Below are positions 28,770-37,882 of a stretch of DNA of 55,642 nt, one piece after another. Origin of the DNA: Gemmatimonadota bacterium (GTDB taxonomy: Bacteria > Gemmatimonadota > Gemmatimonadetes > Longimicrobiales > Gaopeijiaceae). Under the pieces are notes generated by a model that was given only the letters and a program-made list of their open reading frames with translations, was not told the DNA's origin and made no database searches. A program made the translations under genes and the position numbers. Where the stretch lies: the NCBI GenBank assembly GCA_015664885.1, contig DQPL01000037.1:1-55642 (forward strand), read 5' to 3'. How positions within the stretch are numbered: the first letter of the stretch is position 1; each line of letters begins with the position of its first letter.

Positions 28770-29894
28770 CTAGTGCCTTAGGCCGCTGGCCTCGGCAAAC
28801 TCCTCCATCGCCTTCTGCTCCTCATCGGACAGCTCGTCGGGGACCGAAACCTCCACCTCGACGAGCTGATCCCCCACGCGGTCGGCCTTCTTAATGCCCT
28901 GTCCCTTGATACGGAACTTGGTTCCAGACTGCGTCCCTTTCGGAATACGCAGCACGACCTTCTTCCCGCGTGCGGTCCGGACCTTGATCTTCGAGCCCAG
29001 CGTGGCCTGAACGATGTTGATAGGGACCGTGACATGGACGTCGAGTCCCTTCCGTGTGAAGAAGCGATCCAGCTTCACCTTGAAGGTGATGATCAAGTCG
29101 CCCGCCTTGCCGCCCGACTTGCCCCGCTCGCCCTGGCCCGACAGCCGGCGCTTGGCCCCCGTATCCACGCCTACCGGCACGTCGATGTGCAGCTTCCGCT
29201 GTTGGCGGACAGTTCCGCGTCCGCTGCACGAGGAGCATGGAGTATCAGGGATCATACCACGCCCGAAACACGCCGGGCATGGACGCTTGACCGCGAATCC
29301 ACCCTGACCGAATGAGACGTCACCCGTTCCTTTGCATTCCTTGCACGTGTGGAGGTCGGTGCCAGGCTTTGCGCCGACTCCACTGCACGTCGCGCAGTCC
29401 TCGGTGATCGAGACCTCGATCGAAACTTTGCCACCCCGCACCGCCGTGAGGAACGGGATCTCCACGACGTATTCGACGTTCTCCCCTTTCTGACGCCCCC
29501 CCTTCGTGGCGCTCGACGGCTCCTTCTTGCCGATGTTGTCGAAAAGGGTGCTGAATAGATCCGAGATGTTGCCGAAGCCGCCTTGAAGGTCCTCGAACGA
29601 GAACCCCGGATCGGCCCGTGTGCCTGTGCTCGGACCACGCCCCGGCGAGGTACCACCCAGACCGAACGCCCCCAGACGGCGCATCTGATCGTATTGCTTC
29701 CGCTTGGCAGGGTTGCTCAGAACCGCATACGCCTGACCAATCTGCTTGAAACGATTCGAGGCCTTGCGATCGCCTCCGTTGACGTCCGGGTGGTACTGCT
29801 TGGCGAGCTTTCGATAAGCCTTCTTCAGCTCATCTGAGGTCGCCTTCTCGCCCACTCCAAGGACCTGATAGTAGTCCTTCTTCGCAGCGGCCAT
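28770..29894 (-). CDS. dnaJ: chaperone protein DnaJ (type I)
   Basis: This 374-residue protein has a J domain (about 5-70) with the HPD motif in [13 protein letters not shown] Gly/Phe-rich linker, four CxxCxGxG zinc repeats ([32 protein letters not shown]) and the C-terminal client-binding domain follow. It activates DnaK ATPase and delivers clients. It starts 5 bases after grpE, so the two are cotranscribed; dnaK itself is not in the window. No CIRCE element is seen upstream of grpE. Confidence 0.97.
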   Translation of the reverse strand: MAAAKKDYYQVLGVGEKATSDELKKAYRKLAKQYHPDVNGGDRKASNRFKQIGQAYAVLSNPAKRKQYDQMRRLGAFGLGGTSPGRGPSTGTRADPGFSFEDLQGGFGNISDLFSTLFDNIGKKEPSSATKGGRQKGENVEYVVEIPFLTAVRGGKVSIEVSITEDCATCSGVGAKPGTDLHTCKECKGTGDVSFGQGGFAVKRPCPACFGRGMIPDTPCSSCSGRGTVRQQRKLHIDVPVGVDTGAKRRLSGQGERGKSGGKAGDLIITFKVKLDRFFTRKGLDVHVTVPINIVQATLGSKIKVRTARGKKVVLRIPKGTQSGTKFRIKGQGIKKADRVGDQLVEVEVSVPDELSDEEQKAMEEFAEASGLRH

Positions 29895-29899
29895 AGCAC

Positions 29900-30658
29900 C
29901 TAGCCGTGCTTGTGAACGCTCACCCGGGCAGGCCGGACGAGAATGCCCTTAAGCGTATACCCCTTCTGAAACACCTGTGCGACGACGTCATCCTCTTCTT
30001 CGTTCTCCGTAGGAACACGCATCATCGCCTCCATGCGTTCCGGGTCGAATGCATCGCCGACCGGGTCGATCATCTCCATGCCCGTATCTGCAACGACCCG
30101 CACGAACTTCTTCTCCACCAGATCAATACCCTCCATGATGCCTTCAACCGTCGCATTGCTCAGGTCGAGATCCGCGACCCGATGGAGGTCATCCAGAACG
30201 TCTAGGAACTTCTCCACCAGATCAGCCTGCGCTCGGCTCCACAATTCCAGGCGTTGCTGCTCAGTCCGGCGGCGGAAGTTATTGAACTCTGCTGCCAGCC
30301 GGAGGTGTCGATCGTTCAGTTCGTCGAACTTCGTCTGTACCGCGAGCATGTCGGCAACGCCGTCTTCTTCGGGAGGCCCTTCGTCCTCCGTCCCTAGAAC
30401 CGGCCCGTCTGGCGACGCGTCGTCGTCCAAGGAACGGTCGGAGGTCATGTCTATGGAGTCGCCCGAGTCTTGGTCCGCGGCATCGCCCGAGTCCCGGTCC
30501 GCAGGGTTGGACGAGTTCTCACCCGCGTCGTCGTCCTCATCCGGCTCGGCCACCCCCTCGGGCGGATCCCGAAGACCGGGTTCGGCGGTTTCATTATCGG
30601 ATGTCTCATCGCCCTCGGTGGGCTCGAGGTCATCCGGGTTCGATACGGCATCCGTCAT
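29900..30658 (-). CDS. grpE: nucleotide exchange factor GrpE with long acidic N-terminus
   Basis: About 252 residues from ATG 30658. The conserved GrpE core occupies the C-terminal half: the coiled coil ([26 protein letters not shown]), the four-helix region and the beta-wing ([27 protein letters not shown]). The first 110 residues are disordered and highly acidic, with near-repeats of D-S-G-D-(A/S)-x-D; most GrpE proteins have 30-60 such residues. It releases ADP from DnaK. An in-frame start 12 codons earlier is possible. It is followed 5 bases later by dnaJ. Confidence 0.95.
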   Translation of the reverse strand: MTDAVSNPDDLEPTEGDETSDNETAEPGLRDPPEGVAEPDEDDDAGENSSNPADRDSGDAADQDSGDSIDMTSDRSLDDDASPDGPVLGTEDEGPPEEDGVADMLAVQTKFDELNDRHLRLAAEFNNFRRRTEQQRLELWSRAQADLVEKFLDVLDDLHRVADLDLSNATVEGIMEGIDLVEKKFVRVVADTGMEMIDPVGDAFDPERMEAMMRVPTENEEEDDVVAQVFQKGYTLKGILVRPARVSVHKHG

Positions 30659-30725
30659 GATTTCGTCTTGTTTGGGAACTGTCCAAGCGTACAAGATACC
30701 ATGCCTGCGGCTCGCCGTTGAGGTG

Positions 30726-32012
30726 TCAGGGTCTCGGCTGCAAGCTTCGCAGCAGTAGCGCGAAGGCAGCCTGGGCCGCCCGCTCTCGCACCGCCTGGCG
30801 ATCTCCTACGAAACGAATGTGTTCGCTTGTCGGGCGACCGAGCCCGGAGACCGCGAGCCAAACAGTACCCACGGGCTTCTCATCGGTCCCACCGCCCGGT
30901 CCGGCGATTCCGGTGACGGCCACGCCTACGTCTGCTGCGAGCGAGCGAGCGACACCCGTCGCCATCTGTACCGCGACGGCCTCCGAAACAGCTCCGTGCC
31001 TCACCAGCATGTCCTCCGGAACCTCGAGCAGGGCTTGCTTGACGGCGTTCTCGTATGCGACGACGCCGCCGACGAAGATCTCTGACGCTCGGGGGAGGTC
31101 GGTAAGCCGCGTGGCGATCAGGCCCGCAGTGCAACTCTCGGCGGTGGCCAAGCGCATGCGTCGACTCCTCAGCGCCCCGGAGACCGACTCGACGATGTCG
31201 CCGCTCGTGGCGTGAAAACGCCAAGGCTCGACCACCGGCTCCAGGCGATCGAGCACGTGGCTCAGCTGGGCGTCGGCGGCGTCGGCTTGTAGCCCGCGGG
31301 TCGTAAGCCGCAGGTCGACGCCTCGCAAGTCCGGCAGGTAGGCGACCGACACATCCGGGGCGAGCTCTGAGATGGCGGGGGCGCGAGCAAAGGCGGCCTC
31401 GATCAACTCGGCGAGGCGGGACTCGGGCACGCCGGTCGTGTGCACCGTCCGGTGGGACACCGAGAGAGTTCGATCCCCGAATTCTAGTTCGAGAAACTCA
31501 CTCAGCTCCCCCCCGAAAATCGCTCGCAGCTCCCGAGGCACTCCCGGGAGCAGCACCAGCCAAGTGTCTGAAAACCGCATTGCGAGGCCCGGTGCGGTTC
31601 CCCGCGGGTTGTGTAGGATGCGCGCTCCGCGCGGGACCTCGGCCTGTGAAACGTTCAGAGCCGGAAGCTCCCCGTATCCACAAGCCTCGAACCGCTCGCG
31701 TAGACGCTGCAGCAACACCTCGTCCACTTCGAGCGGTGCACCGACCAACTCCGCCACGGACGGCCTCGTGATGTCGTCCGAGGTCGGGCCCAACCCTCCT
31801 GAGACAATCACGAGGTCCGCGAGGCCCGAGGCCTCCCGCACGGCATGCCGAATCTCCTCAGCGAGGTCCGCGACGGTATAGCGGCGCACGATCGTGATTC
31901 CCCGAGACGCTAGAGCGCGACCCATCCAGGCAGAGTTGGTGTCGACCGTTTCGCCGAAGAGCAGCTCGTTGCCGACCGAAACAACGCAGGCGTTCACGCC
32001 CGACGCGCTCAC
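30726..32012 (-). CDS. cinA: CinA-family protein (MoCF domain plus nicotinamide-nucleotide amidase)
   Basis: This 428-residue two-domain protein has an N-terminal MoCF/COG1058 domain starting VVSVGNELLFGETVDTNSAW and containing VSGGLGPTSDD. The C-terminal PncC amidase domain has LATAESCTAGLIA, VVAYENAVKQALL, SEAVAVQMATG and VAVTGIAGPGGGTDEKPVGTVW. The family deamidates NMN for NAD recycling and was named for competence induction. The start is GTG at 32012, 10 bases after the pgsA stop, with TGAGG upstream. It lies in the same leftward run as grpE. Confidence 0.95.
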   Translation of the reverse strand: MSASGVNACVVSVGNELLFGETVDTNSAWMGRALASRGITIVRRYTVADLAEEIRHAVREASGLADLVIVSGGLGPTSDDITRPSVAELVGAPLEVDEVLLQRLRERFEACGYGELPALNVSQAEVPRGARILHNPRGTAPGLAMRFSDTWLVLLPGVPRELRAIFGGELSEFLELEFGDRTLSVSHRTVHTTGVPESRLAELIEAAFARAPAISELAPDVSVAYLPDLRGVDLRLTTRGLQADAADAQLSHVLDRLEPVVEPWRFHATSGDIVESVSGALRSRRMRLATAESCTAGLIATRLTDLPRASEIFVGGVVAYENAVKQALLEVPEDMLVRHGAVSEAVAVQMATGVARSLAADVGVAVTGIAGPGGGTDEKPVGTVWLAVSGLGRPTSEHIRFVGDRQAVRERAAQAAFALLLRSLQPRP

Positions 32013-32022
32013 GCGGGCGGCC

Positions 32023-32688
32023 TCAGCTCCTGATTCCGACCAGAGACCTGTACGACCATAGGTAGTCCAGCATCGAGTAGATGGTCAGGATGAGAGCGAG
32101 CACGAGCGTGACGCCGACCCACCCCGTATGGAACGCGTGCCAAAAGCCCCAGAAGCCGTGGGGGTCCCACGACCGGGACTCCGCCAACATGCGCAGTGGA
32201 TACCAGAACAGCAGGCCGCCAATGAACAACGCTTGCAAGAGCGCTTTCTGTTTCCCCGACTTCCCTGCGGCGATTACGACCCCTCGGCCCACCGCATAGC
32301 TACGGAAGATCGTGATGAAGATTTCCCGCCCAAAAATGACCACCAGCACCCACACGGGCAGAGGCCCTGGCGTCAGACCCGGGCCCCACCAAGGGATCAA
32401 ATCACTTTCGAAGCCTCGATGGGAGATGATGTAGAAGGCGACGAAGCTGACAAAGAGCAGAAACTTGTCGGCTATTGGATCGAGTAGTTTCCCTATGTCC
32501 GTGATCTGGTCGTATCGGCGCGCCAGGTACCCGTCCCAGATGTCCGAAAGACCGGCCGCCACGAAGAGTGCGAACGCGCCGAAGCGAACTGACATCGTCG
32601 GTGACAAGGCCATGAGGAAGATCACCGGGCACGCTGCGATCCGGACCAACGTGACGGCGTTGGGGAGCGTGAGGCGTTTCTCGGACAA
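32023..32688 (-). CDS. pgsA: CDP-diacylglycerol--glycerol-3-phosphate 3-phosphatidyltransferase
   Basis: This 221-residue membrane protein has the CDP-alcohol phosphotransferase signature D-x2-D-G-x2-A-R-x8-G-x3-D-x3-D in the segment SDIWDGYLARRYDQITD and the following GKLLDPIADKFL. N-terminal LPNAVTLVRI is typical of PgsA. It commits CDP-DAG to phosphatidylglycerol synthesis. The only available start is TTG at 32688, 22 bases after the mglA remnant, with a poor ribosome-binding site. About five helices are predicted. Confidence 0.94.
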   Translation of the reverse strand: MSEKRLTLPNAVTLVRIAACPVIFLMALSPTMSVRFGAFALFVAAGLSDIWDGYLARRYDQITDIGKLLDPIADKFLLFVSFVAFYIISHRGFESDLIPWWGPGLTPGPLPVWVLVVIFGREIFITIFRSYAVGRGVVIAAGKSGKQKALLQALFIGGLLFWYPLRMLAESRSWDPHGFWGFWHAFHTGWVGVTLVLALILTIYSMLDYLWSYRSLVGIRS

Positions 32689-32710
32689 AAGGGGGGCCTG
32701 CCCCGCGTCT

Positions 32711-32969
32711 TCAGGCGAGCGCTTTGATGACCAACTTGCTCACGCACGACGGGGTCTTGAACCCACGAACCTCACCCAGGTCGATGGGGAGGAAGTCGAA
32801 GAAGAGCGTGCGTTCGGTCTCCGTTGCGAGGGAGATCATCTTTCCCTTGGTATCGGGATTCACTCGAGAGGATATGTACTCCAAGTTCGTCGTCTTGCCA
32901 CCGAGACCGGTGCCATAGTAGACGATCTTAACAGTTGGTCTCGTGCGAGGCGTAGTTGATCATCGACAT
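32711..32969 (-). pseudogene. mglA: mglA-like polarity GTPase, frameshifted and internally deleted
   Basis: Translation from ATG 32969 gives [13 protein letters not shown], then an extra T at 32930 creates an in-frame TAA. One base on, the frame continues [19 protein letters not shown] (P-loop), [32 protein letters not shown] and then [13 protein letters not shown], stop. MglA GTPases are about 195 residues with N-CKIVYYGPGL-GKTTNL and, after GFKT, RFHLYTVPGQ. Here the sequence jumps from GFKT straight to what matches the family C-terminus ((E)TLKxVSKLVL). About 100 residues, including the PGQ switch and the NKxD motif, are missing. An AGACC-type microhomology in FKT and FET codons could explain the join. 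A ribosome-binding site (GGGAGAGG) remains. Confidence 0.85.
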
Positions 32970-33056
32970 GGGTCGACGCTACCTCTCCCGCTGCACGGTT
33001 GTTGGGTCTGCCGGACCAAAGACACCGGCCGGCTCGAAGGGTCCGTAAACTCGGTA

Positions 33057-33073
33057 GCCCCGCCCTGCGGGGC
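33057..33073. repeat. perfect GC-rich hairpin between the small membrane-protein gene and mglA remnant
   Basis: GCCCCGC, three bases, GCGGGGC. It lies in the 116-base gap after the 104-residue protein. No T-run follows on the minus strand, so it may be a pausing or processing hairpin rather than a terminator. Confidence 0.4.
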
Positions 33074-33085
33074 AAGATGGACGCT

Positions 33086-33400
33086 TCACGATCCTTCAGC
33101 CGCTTCCAGTAAGCCCACCTCGGCCACTTCTTCCTCCATCCGGGAAACGACCGATTGCGCGCGTTCGCGCAACAATTTTCTGGGCTCCCATGCTATGAAG
33201 TCCCTCAGCATTCGAATAGTGTCGACCGAAGCGGTGGTCTTGTTTACGTGTCCGAGGGCAGCCAGACGCCGCAACGCGCGGGGGGAAAACAGATTTCGTC
33301 GGTGACGCGTGATTTGGTCGCGGATGATCAGCGCGACGAGTGCCCCGGCGGCGGCGGTTGCAAGTACCGTAATCCCCGCAGTGCGAAGTCGGTTGTTCAA
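33086..33400 (-). CDS. small single-pass membrane protein, unknown function
   Basis: 104 residues: one N-terminal membrane helix (TAGITVLATAAAGALVALII), then a charged cytoplasmic-type tail (RDQITRHRRNLFSPRALRRLAALGHV) and a helical end (SVVSRMEEEVAEVGLLEAAE). It begins at TTG 33400, overlapping the recR stop as TTGA, so it is coupled to recR. I do not recognise the family. The tail could form a protein-docking helix. Confidence 0.65.
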   Translation of the reverse strand: MNNRLRTAGITVLATAAAGALVALIIRDQITRHRRNLFSPRALRRLAALGHVNKTTASVDTIRMLRDFIAWEPRKLLRERAQSVVSRMEEEVAEVGLLEAAEGS

Positions 33401-33996
33401 ATCGACATCTCCTGCCGCCCGGCAAGAGCCTGGGCAATCGTGGAGCCGTCCACATACTCCAAGTCACTGCCAACAGGAATGCCACGCGCGAGCCTCGTCA
33501 CGCGCGGTCCCATCGGACGAATTTCTTGGTCCAGATACACGGCCGTTGCCTCTCCTTCCACCGAGGCGTTCGTAGCAATGATGATTTCTTCAATCTCTCC
33601 CTCAGATCGCCGAATGCGCTCGAGCAAAGCAGCCAGATTCAATTCCTCAGGCCCCACGCCGTCCAGCGGAGATAGGCGCCCACCGAGCACGTGGAACAGC
33701 CCGCGATACTGCCCGGTGCCCTCGATCGCGCCTACCTCGTAGGCCTCCTCCACCACACAGAGTACGGTGCCATCCCTCCTAGGATTCGAACACACCTCGC
33801 AGAGCTCATGCTCGGAGAAGTTGCCGCACACGTCGCAGGGGCGAATCCGTTCCGAGAGGTCGAGCAAGGACCGAGAAAGTCGTCGCGTGTCCTCCTTCGA
33901 GCCCTTCATGAGATGATGAACCAAACGTAGCGCCGTCTTGGGCCCAATCCCGGGCAGCCTCGCGAAGTCGCCGGTGAGCCGTTCGATCACCGACAT
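33397..33996 (-). CDS. recR: recombination mediator RecR
   Basis: This 199-residue protein has an N-terminal helix-hairpin-helix (ARLPGIGPKTALRLVHHLM). The C4 zinc finger has Cys pairs in PCDVCGNFSEHELCEVC. A TOPRIM domain follows (VLCVVEEAYEVGAIEGTGQYRGLFHVLGG...EIIIATNASVEGEATAVYL), then the C-terminal SDLEYVDGSTIAQAL. It works with RecO and RecF in loading RecA at gaps. It is part of the conserved dnaX-ybaB-recR cluster. Confidence 0.97.
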   Translation of the reverse strand: MSVIERLTGDFARLPGIGPKTALRLVHHLMKGSKEDTRRLSRSLLDLSERIRPCDVCGNFSEHELCEVCSNPRRDGTVLCVVEEAYEVGAIEGTGQYRGLFHVLGGRLSPLDGVGPEELNLAALLERIRRSEGEIEEIIIATNASVEGEATAVYLDQEIRPMGPRVTRLARGIPVGSDLEYVDGSTIAQALAGRQEMSI

Positions 33997-34021
33997 GGAC
34001 GTGGCCCTCCGGTCGCGGTGG

Positions 34022-34348
34022 TCAGAAGAGCTTCGGCAGGCCTGGGATATTCATGGGAAGCCCACCCGTGACCTTCGTCATCTCCCGCTCGTATTCGACC
34101 TGCGCCTTGCTTTGGGCCTCGCTCACCGCGGCCAGCACGAGGTCCTCGAGCATCTCCACATCACGCGCATCGACGCAGGTCGGATCAATCTGCACCTGCT
34201 TCACGGAGCCCTTACCGTCTACCGTGACGGTCACCATTCCACCGCCAGAGGACGCAGTGACCCTCGCCACCTCCAAGGACCCCTGAAGTTCCGCCATCTT
34301 GGCCTGCATTTGCTGGCCGAGTTGCATGAGCTGCTGAATGTTGTCCAT
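34022..34348 (-). CDS. YbaB/EbfC family nucleoid-associated protein
   Basis: This 108-residue protein starts MDNIQQLMQLGQQMQAKMAELQGSLE, the family's N-terminal helix. The strand region (GMVTVTVDGKGSVKQVQIDP) and a C-terminal helix (EDLVLAAVSEAQSKAQVEYEREM) follow. The family binds DNA as a dimer. It sits between dnaX (7 bases) and recR (25 bases), its usual place. Confidence 0.95.
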   Translation of the reverse strand: MDNIQQLMQLGQQMQAKMAELQGSLEVARVTASSGGGMVTVTVDGKGSVKQVQIDPTCVDARDVEMLEDLVLAAVSEAQSKAQVEYEREMTKVTGGLPMNIPGLPKLF

Positions 34349-34355
34349 AGGCCTT

Positions 34356-36068
34356 CTAGTCCATTAGCTCCAAATCGAGTTCTTCTACCGCCTCTCGCAA
34401 GCGGGGTTCCTGCCGGAAAAGGGCGCTCAGCGTGTTTCCGCGCACTTCCTCCTCCGTGACGCGCATAGCCTCCGGCGCAGTCTCCGCGGGGGAGCCGAGA
34501 ACCAGATCAGGGACCCGCCCCAAATAGGGTTCGAGTCCCCGACGGACTTCCGCCAGAACCGCCGAAGTGCGAAGCCGCTCCGTCGCCGGACCGGGCGGCG
34601 GGGTCACTTCGATCCGTCCGTCCGACAATTCGCACACGGTGGAGGACCGGAGGAAGGCGCTGAGTCCGCGCGGCACGGTCTTCGCAGCGTCGAGCCAGCT
34701 CAGCCACGCCTGCTCGATGTGCTGAGAGGGTACTGTGCCGTCCCCCCCCTCAGTGGCTGCTCGGGCAAGTCCGTTGCTTTCAGCGCCTTGTGATCGGACA
34801 TACACCTTCTTGGCTAAGTCCAACGTGTCCTGCGCTTTACTATCGTCTACATCAGGTTTAACATTATGTGATATAGTCGTGATGGAACCGCCGCCGCCTC
34901 CTGCCCCACCGGTGGGCGGCGGCGCACCGCCCAAAGCCGAGATCAGCTGTTCCAGGGCGATGGTTCGGTCCAGGTAACTGAGTCGAAGCAGGAGCATTTC
35001 GATGAGCACGCGGGGGTTCGGACTGCGCCTCAGGCTGCCCTGGCTCTCGAGATCGGCGGCCGCCGCGAGCATGCGTACCAGGTCGGCGGCCTCGAAGGCT
35101 TCCGCCCTCGAGGCAAAGTCGGAGCGAAGTTCGTCCGGTAGATCGAGAGGAGTCTCCGGAGTGAGGCGCAACCGCAACAGCATGCGCAGGACGTCCAGGA
35201 GGCCGTGGTAGAACTCCACCAGGTCGTATCCATCATCGGCGAGCCGCTCCACCAGCGTGAATACATCGGCATGGCGACCGTCAGCGAGGATGTCCAACAG
35301 CTCCAGGTAGCGCTGCTCCTCGACGAGGCCCAGCACGCGCCGGACAGAGTCGGCCTCGATGTCGCCTCCCGTCAAGGATATGACCTGGTCCAGCATGGAG
35401 AGGGCGTCGCGCATGCCGCCGTCCGCTTTTCGGGCGATCATGCGAAGTGCATCTTCGGGCCCAGCCGCCCCTTCTTGCGCAAGCACGGCGGCCAACCGCG
35501 AAACGATGTCCGAAACACCGATGCGTCGAAAGTCGAAGCGCTGGCAACGCGAAAGAATCGGCGCTGCCGATTGCTCGATCTTCTGAGGCTCGGTGGTCGC
35601 GAAGACGAAGATCACCCTCGGTGGTGGCTCCTCGAGGATCTTCAGCAAGGCGTTCCACGCCTCACGCGTAAGCATGTGAGCCTCGTCGACGATGTAGATC
35701 TTGTATCCGTCGCCGGAGGGTGCGTACATCGCGCGCTCGCGGAGATCCCTGGCATCATCGACACCCCGGTTGGAGGCAGCATCGATCTCGACAACATCCA
35801 GGGCGGTGTGGCCACCCCAAATGCGGGCACAGCTCTCGCAAACGCCGCAGGGCTCACCCTCTGCGCTACGCTCAGGACAGTTCAGCGCCATCGCGAGCAC
35901 ACGCGCGAGTGTGGTCTTGCCGACACCGCGCGGCCCGCAGAAGAGGTACGCGTGACCAACCCGCCCTCCAGACACCGCGCTGCGGAGCGTGTCGGAGACG
36001 TGCTCCTGCGTCGCCACTTCCGCGAACGAGCGAGGTCGGTACTTACGGGCTAAAGCAATGTGGGTCAA
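34356..36068 (-). CDS. dnaX: DNA polymerase III subunit gamma/tau
   Basis: This 570-residue protein has Walker A CGPRGVGKTTLARVLAMALNC, four zinc cysteines (CPERSAEGEPCGVCESC), EIDAASNRGVDD and YIVDEAHMLTREAWNALLKILEEPP. The SRC-sensor segment ILSRCQRFDFRRI completes the clamp-loader AAA+ core (about 1-220). Domain III and a tau-type C-terminal extension (about 370-570, with a Gly-rich linker GGAGGGGGS) follow. No slippery A-rich frameshift site is evident in the linker. Directly upstream is the SRP RNA, as in Bacillus. Confidence 0.97.
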   Translation of the reverse strand: MTHIALARKYRPRSFAEVATQEHVSDTLRSAVSGGRVGHAYLFCGPRGVGKTTLARVLAMALNCPERSAEGEPCGVCESCARIWGGHTALDVVEIDAASNRGVDDARDLRERAMYAPSGDGYKIYIVDEAHMLTREAWNALLKILEEPPPRVIFVFATTEPQKIEQSAAPILSRCQRFDFRRIGVSDIVSRLAAVLAQEGAAGPEDALRMIARKADGGMRDALSMLDQVISLTGGDIEADSVRRVLGLVEEQRYLELLDILADGRHADVFTLVERLADDGYDLVEFYHGLLDVLRMLLRLRLTPETPLDLPDELRSDFASRAEAFEAADLVRMLAAAADLESQGSLRRSPNPRVLIEMLLLRLSYLDRTIALEQLISALGGAPPPTGGAGGGGGSITTISHNVKPDVDDSKAQDTLDLAKKVYVRSQGAESNGLARAATEGGDGTVPSQHIEQAWLSWLDAAKTVPRGLSAFLRSSTVCELSDGRIEVTPPPGPATERLRTSAVLAEVRRGLEPYLGRVPDLVLGSPAETAPEAMRVTEEEVRGNTLSALFRQEPRLREAVEELDLELMD

Positions 36069-36157
36069 AACGTTACCGCGTTGGAAGTGCCGCCGCCGAG
36101 CCCGCTCCCAAGGCGAATACCAGGGTTCTTCGCCGGCTCCGCCATAGGGAACGGAAA

Positions 36158-36255
36158 TGCCCCAGGCGACCCGCAGCGACGATCACCGCACTTACCGCTG
36201 CTACCTGCGGGGTCCTGACGGGATTCGTGAGCTTTCGCCCTGCGGACCTGGGGCA
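36158..36255 (-). ncRNA. ffs: small signal recognition particle RNA (4.5S type)
   Basis: Read on the minus strand, TGCCCCAGG (36255-36247) pairs perfectly with CCTGGGGCA (36166-36158), and CCGCAG pairs with CTGCGG inside it. This gives a closed 98-base rod. The domain IV signature GTCAGG, ACC, loop, GGT, AGCAGCGGTAAG lies at 36219-36191. In the usual form, GTCAGGTCC, GGAA loop, GGAAGCAGC. The gene lies just before dnaX, a known neighbourhood for this RNA. The loop here reads as CCGCA rather than GGAA. Promoter elements would lie in the 3' end of yraN. Confidence 0.9.
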
Positions 36256-36264
36256 CGCATGAAG

Positions 36265-36702
36265 CTATTTCTGGGGGCTTTGGCGGTCAACGAGGCTTGG
36301 TCGCGGAACGTTATGGCCAGGGCCCTGCCTCCAGGCGTCTTCGAGGTGCTGCAAGCGCGTTACGCGGCCGTCTGCAGCGACTTCGATGGCGATGACGTCG
36401 AAGCGGACCTGATTGCCTGATCGAGCGTTGCGAACCAGATACTCCTCAGCGACGGCTTCGATTTCTCGGCGCTTCCCCCAGGTCACCGCCTCTTCAGGAT
36501 GACCGCACCCGCCGCCCGCGCGAGTCTTCACTTCGACGAACGCGAGAAGCGGGCCCTTCTGTACGATCAGATCGATCTCGCGGCGGCCGAAGCGGTAGTT
36601 TTTAGCAACGACGGTCCAACCCGCCGAGCGAAGGTGCTGGGTGGCAAGCCGTTCGCCGCGCCTGCTCAATGCGTGCGGCGGGTAGTCGGGAGGAGTGCCC
36701 AT
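36265..36702 (-). CDS. YraN/UPF0102 family nuclease-fold protein
   Basis: This 145-residue protein has the YraN core: RRGERLATQHLRSAGWTVVAKNYRFGRREIDLIVQ, FVEVKTR and QVRFDVIAIE. The E...D...ExK pattern is that of a restriction-endonuclease-like fold. The biological role of the family is not settled. Its stop lies 9 bases before the 5' end of the SRP RNA. Confidence 0.93.
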   Translation of the reverse strand: MGTPPDYPPHALSRRGERLATQHLRSAGWTVVAKNYRFGRREIDLIVQKGPLLAFVEVKTRAGGGCGHPEEAVTWGKRREIEAVAEEYLVRNARSGNQVRFDVIAIEVAADGRVTRLQHLEDAWRQGPGHNVPRPSLVDRQSPQK

Positions 36703-36769
36703 CCAGGACGATCGTGGAAGGCCTGGGACCGAGACATGAGCGGACGGGGGACCAGCCGCATCGACCAGG

Positions 36770-37801
36770 CTAACTGAGCGGAGCCGTCACGTCCCGAGCG
36801 ATCGCTTTCGCGATCACCTTGATTTCCACCATGAGGCTCGCGAACTGATCCGGATAGAGAGACTGCGCCCCGTCGGACAGTGCGCGCGGCGGATCCCCAT
36901 GCACCTCGACGATCAAACCATCGGCGCCCGCGGCCACGGCGGCCCGCCCCATCGCGGTGACCATCGACCGAATCCCTGTGCCGTGGCTCGGGTCGGCGAT
37001 CATCGGGAGATGTGAGAGCGATTGCACGACGGGGATGGCCGCGAGATCCAACACGTTTCTGGTATGGGTGTCGAAGCTGCGGACACCACGCTCGCACAGA
37101 ATCACATTGGGGTTGCCCTCGGCGAGAACGTACTCCGCAGCGAGCAGAAACTCCTCGATCGTGGCAGACATGCCCCGTTTGAGAAGCACGGGCTTCCCGG
37201 TGCGCCCGGCGCGGCGCAGCAGCGGATAATTCTGCATGTTGCGTGCGCCGATCTGGACGATGTCGGCGTACTCGGCCACCAAGTCCGCACCTTCTGGGTC
37301 CAGAGCCTCCGCGACGATGGCGAGTCCTGTCTGCTCGCGGGCCTTGGCAAGGAACTTTAGTCCCTCTAGGCCGAGGCCCTGGAAGGAATACGGTGAGGTT
37401 CGGGGCTTGAACGCGCCGCCACGCAACACGGTCGCGCCCATCTCCTTGAGCTGGTGCGCGATGTCGAGGATCGCGGGCTCGCTTTCAACCGCGCACGGGC
37501 CGGCAATCACCGCGATGTCGGACCCCCCGAACGACGTACCGTTCGCGAGTGACACGACCGTGTCCTCCTCCTGCCACTCCCTCGACACTTGCTTGTATGG
37601 GTGCGTGACGGGAATGACCTCGAGTACTCCCTCGAGACCCTGCAGCCGGCCAGCATCGATTCCGCCATCATTGCCGATGATACCCACGGCGGTCCGCTGC
37701 CCACCCGGAATGGGCCGGGCATCGTAACCCATCTCCTGGATGACTCCGACGACGGCTTCGATCTCTTCGGCCGAAGCCACGTTCTTCATGACAACGAGCA
37801 T
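36770..37801 (-). CDS. aroF: 3-deoxy-7-phosphoheptulonate synthase (class I, AroF/AroG-KDO8P type)
   Basis: This 343-residue protein has an N-terminal ferredoxin-like regulatory domain (about 1-85), then a TIM barrel. The barrel contains VIAGPCAVES, RGGAFKPRTSPYSFQGLG, GARNMQNYPLL, PVLLKRGMSATIEEFL, CERGVRSFD, DPSHGTG and EVHGDPPRALSDGAQSL. These are the metal and PEP-binding motifs of the Thermotoga-type enzyme. It condenses PEP with erythrose-4-phosphate, the first step of the shikimate pathway. No other aro genes are adjacent. Confidence 0.96.
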   Translation of the reverse strand: MLVVMKNVASAEEIEAVVGVIQEMGYDARPIPGGQRTAVGIIGNDGGIDAGRLQGLEGVLEVIPVTHPYKQVSREWQEEDTVVSLANGTSFGGSDIAVIAGPCAVESEPAILDIAHQLKEMGATVLRGGAFKPRTSPYSFQGLGLEGLKFLAKAREQTGLAIVAEALDPEGADLVAEYADIVQIGARNMQNYPLLRRAGRTGKPVLLKRGMSATIEEFLLAAEYVLAEGNPNVILCERGVRSFDTHTRNVLDLAAIPVVQSLSHLPMIADPSHGTGIRSMVTAMGRAAVAAGADGLIVEVHGDPPRALSDGAQSLYPDQFASLMVEIKVIAKAIARDVTAPLS

Positions 37802-37882
37802 CAGCAGCTCAGTTGGAGAGTAGGGGCAGCCCGCTCTAGCGGGACAGCGCGCCGCTAAGTCTATACGTGCGCTATGGCGTGC

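Noticed and set aside
30340-30640. Tandem repeat in the grpE 5' region
   Set aside because: Short Asp/Ser/Gly near-repeats reflect low-complexity acidic coding sequence, not a DNA-level repeat element.
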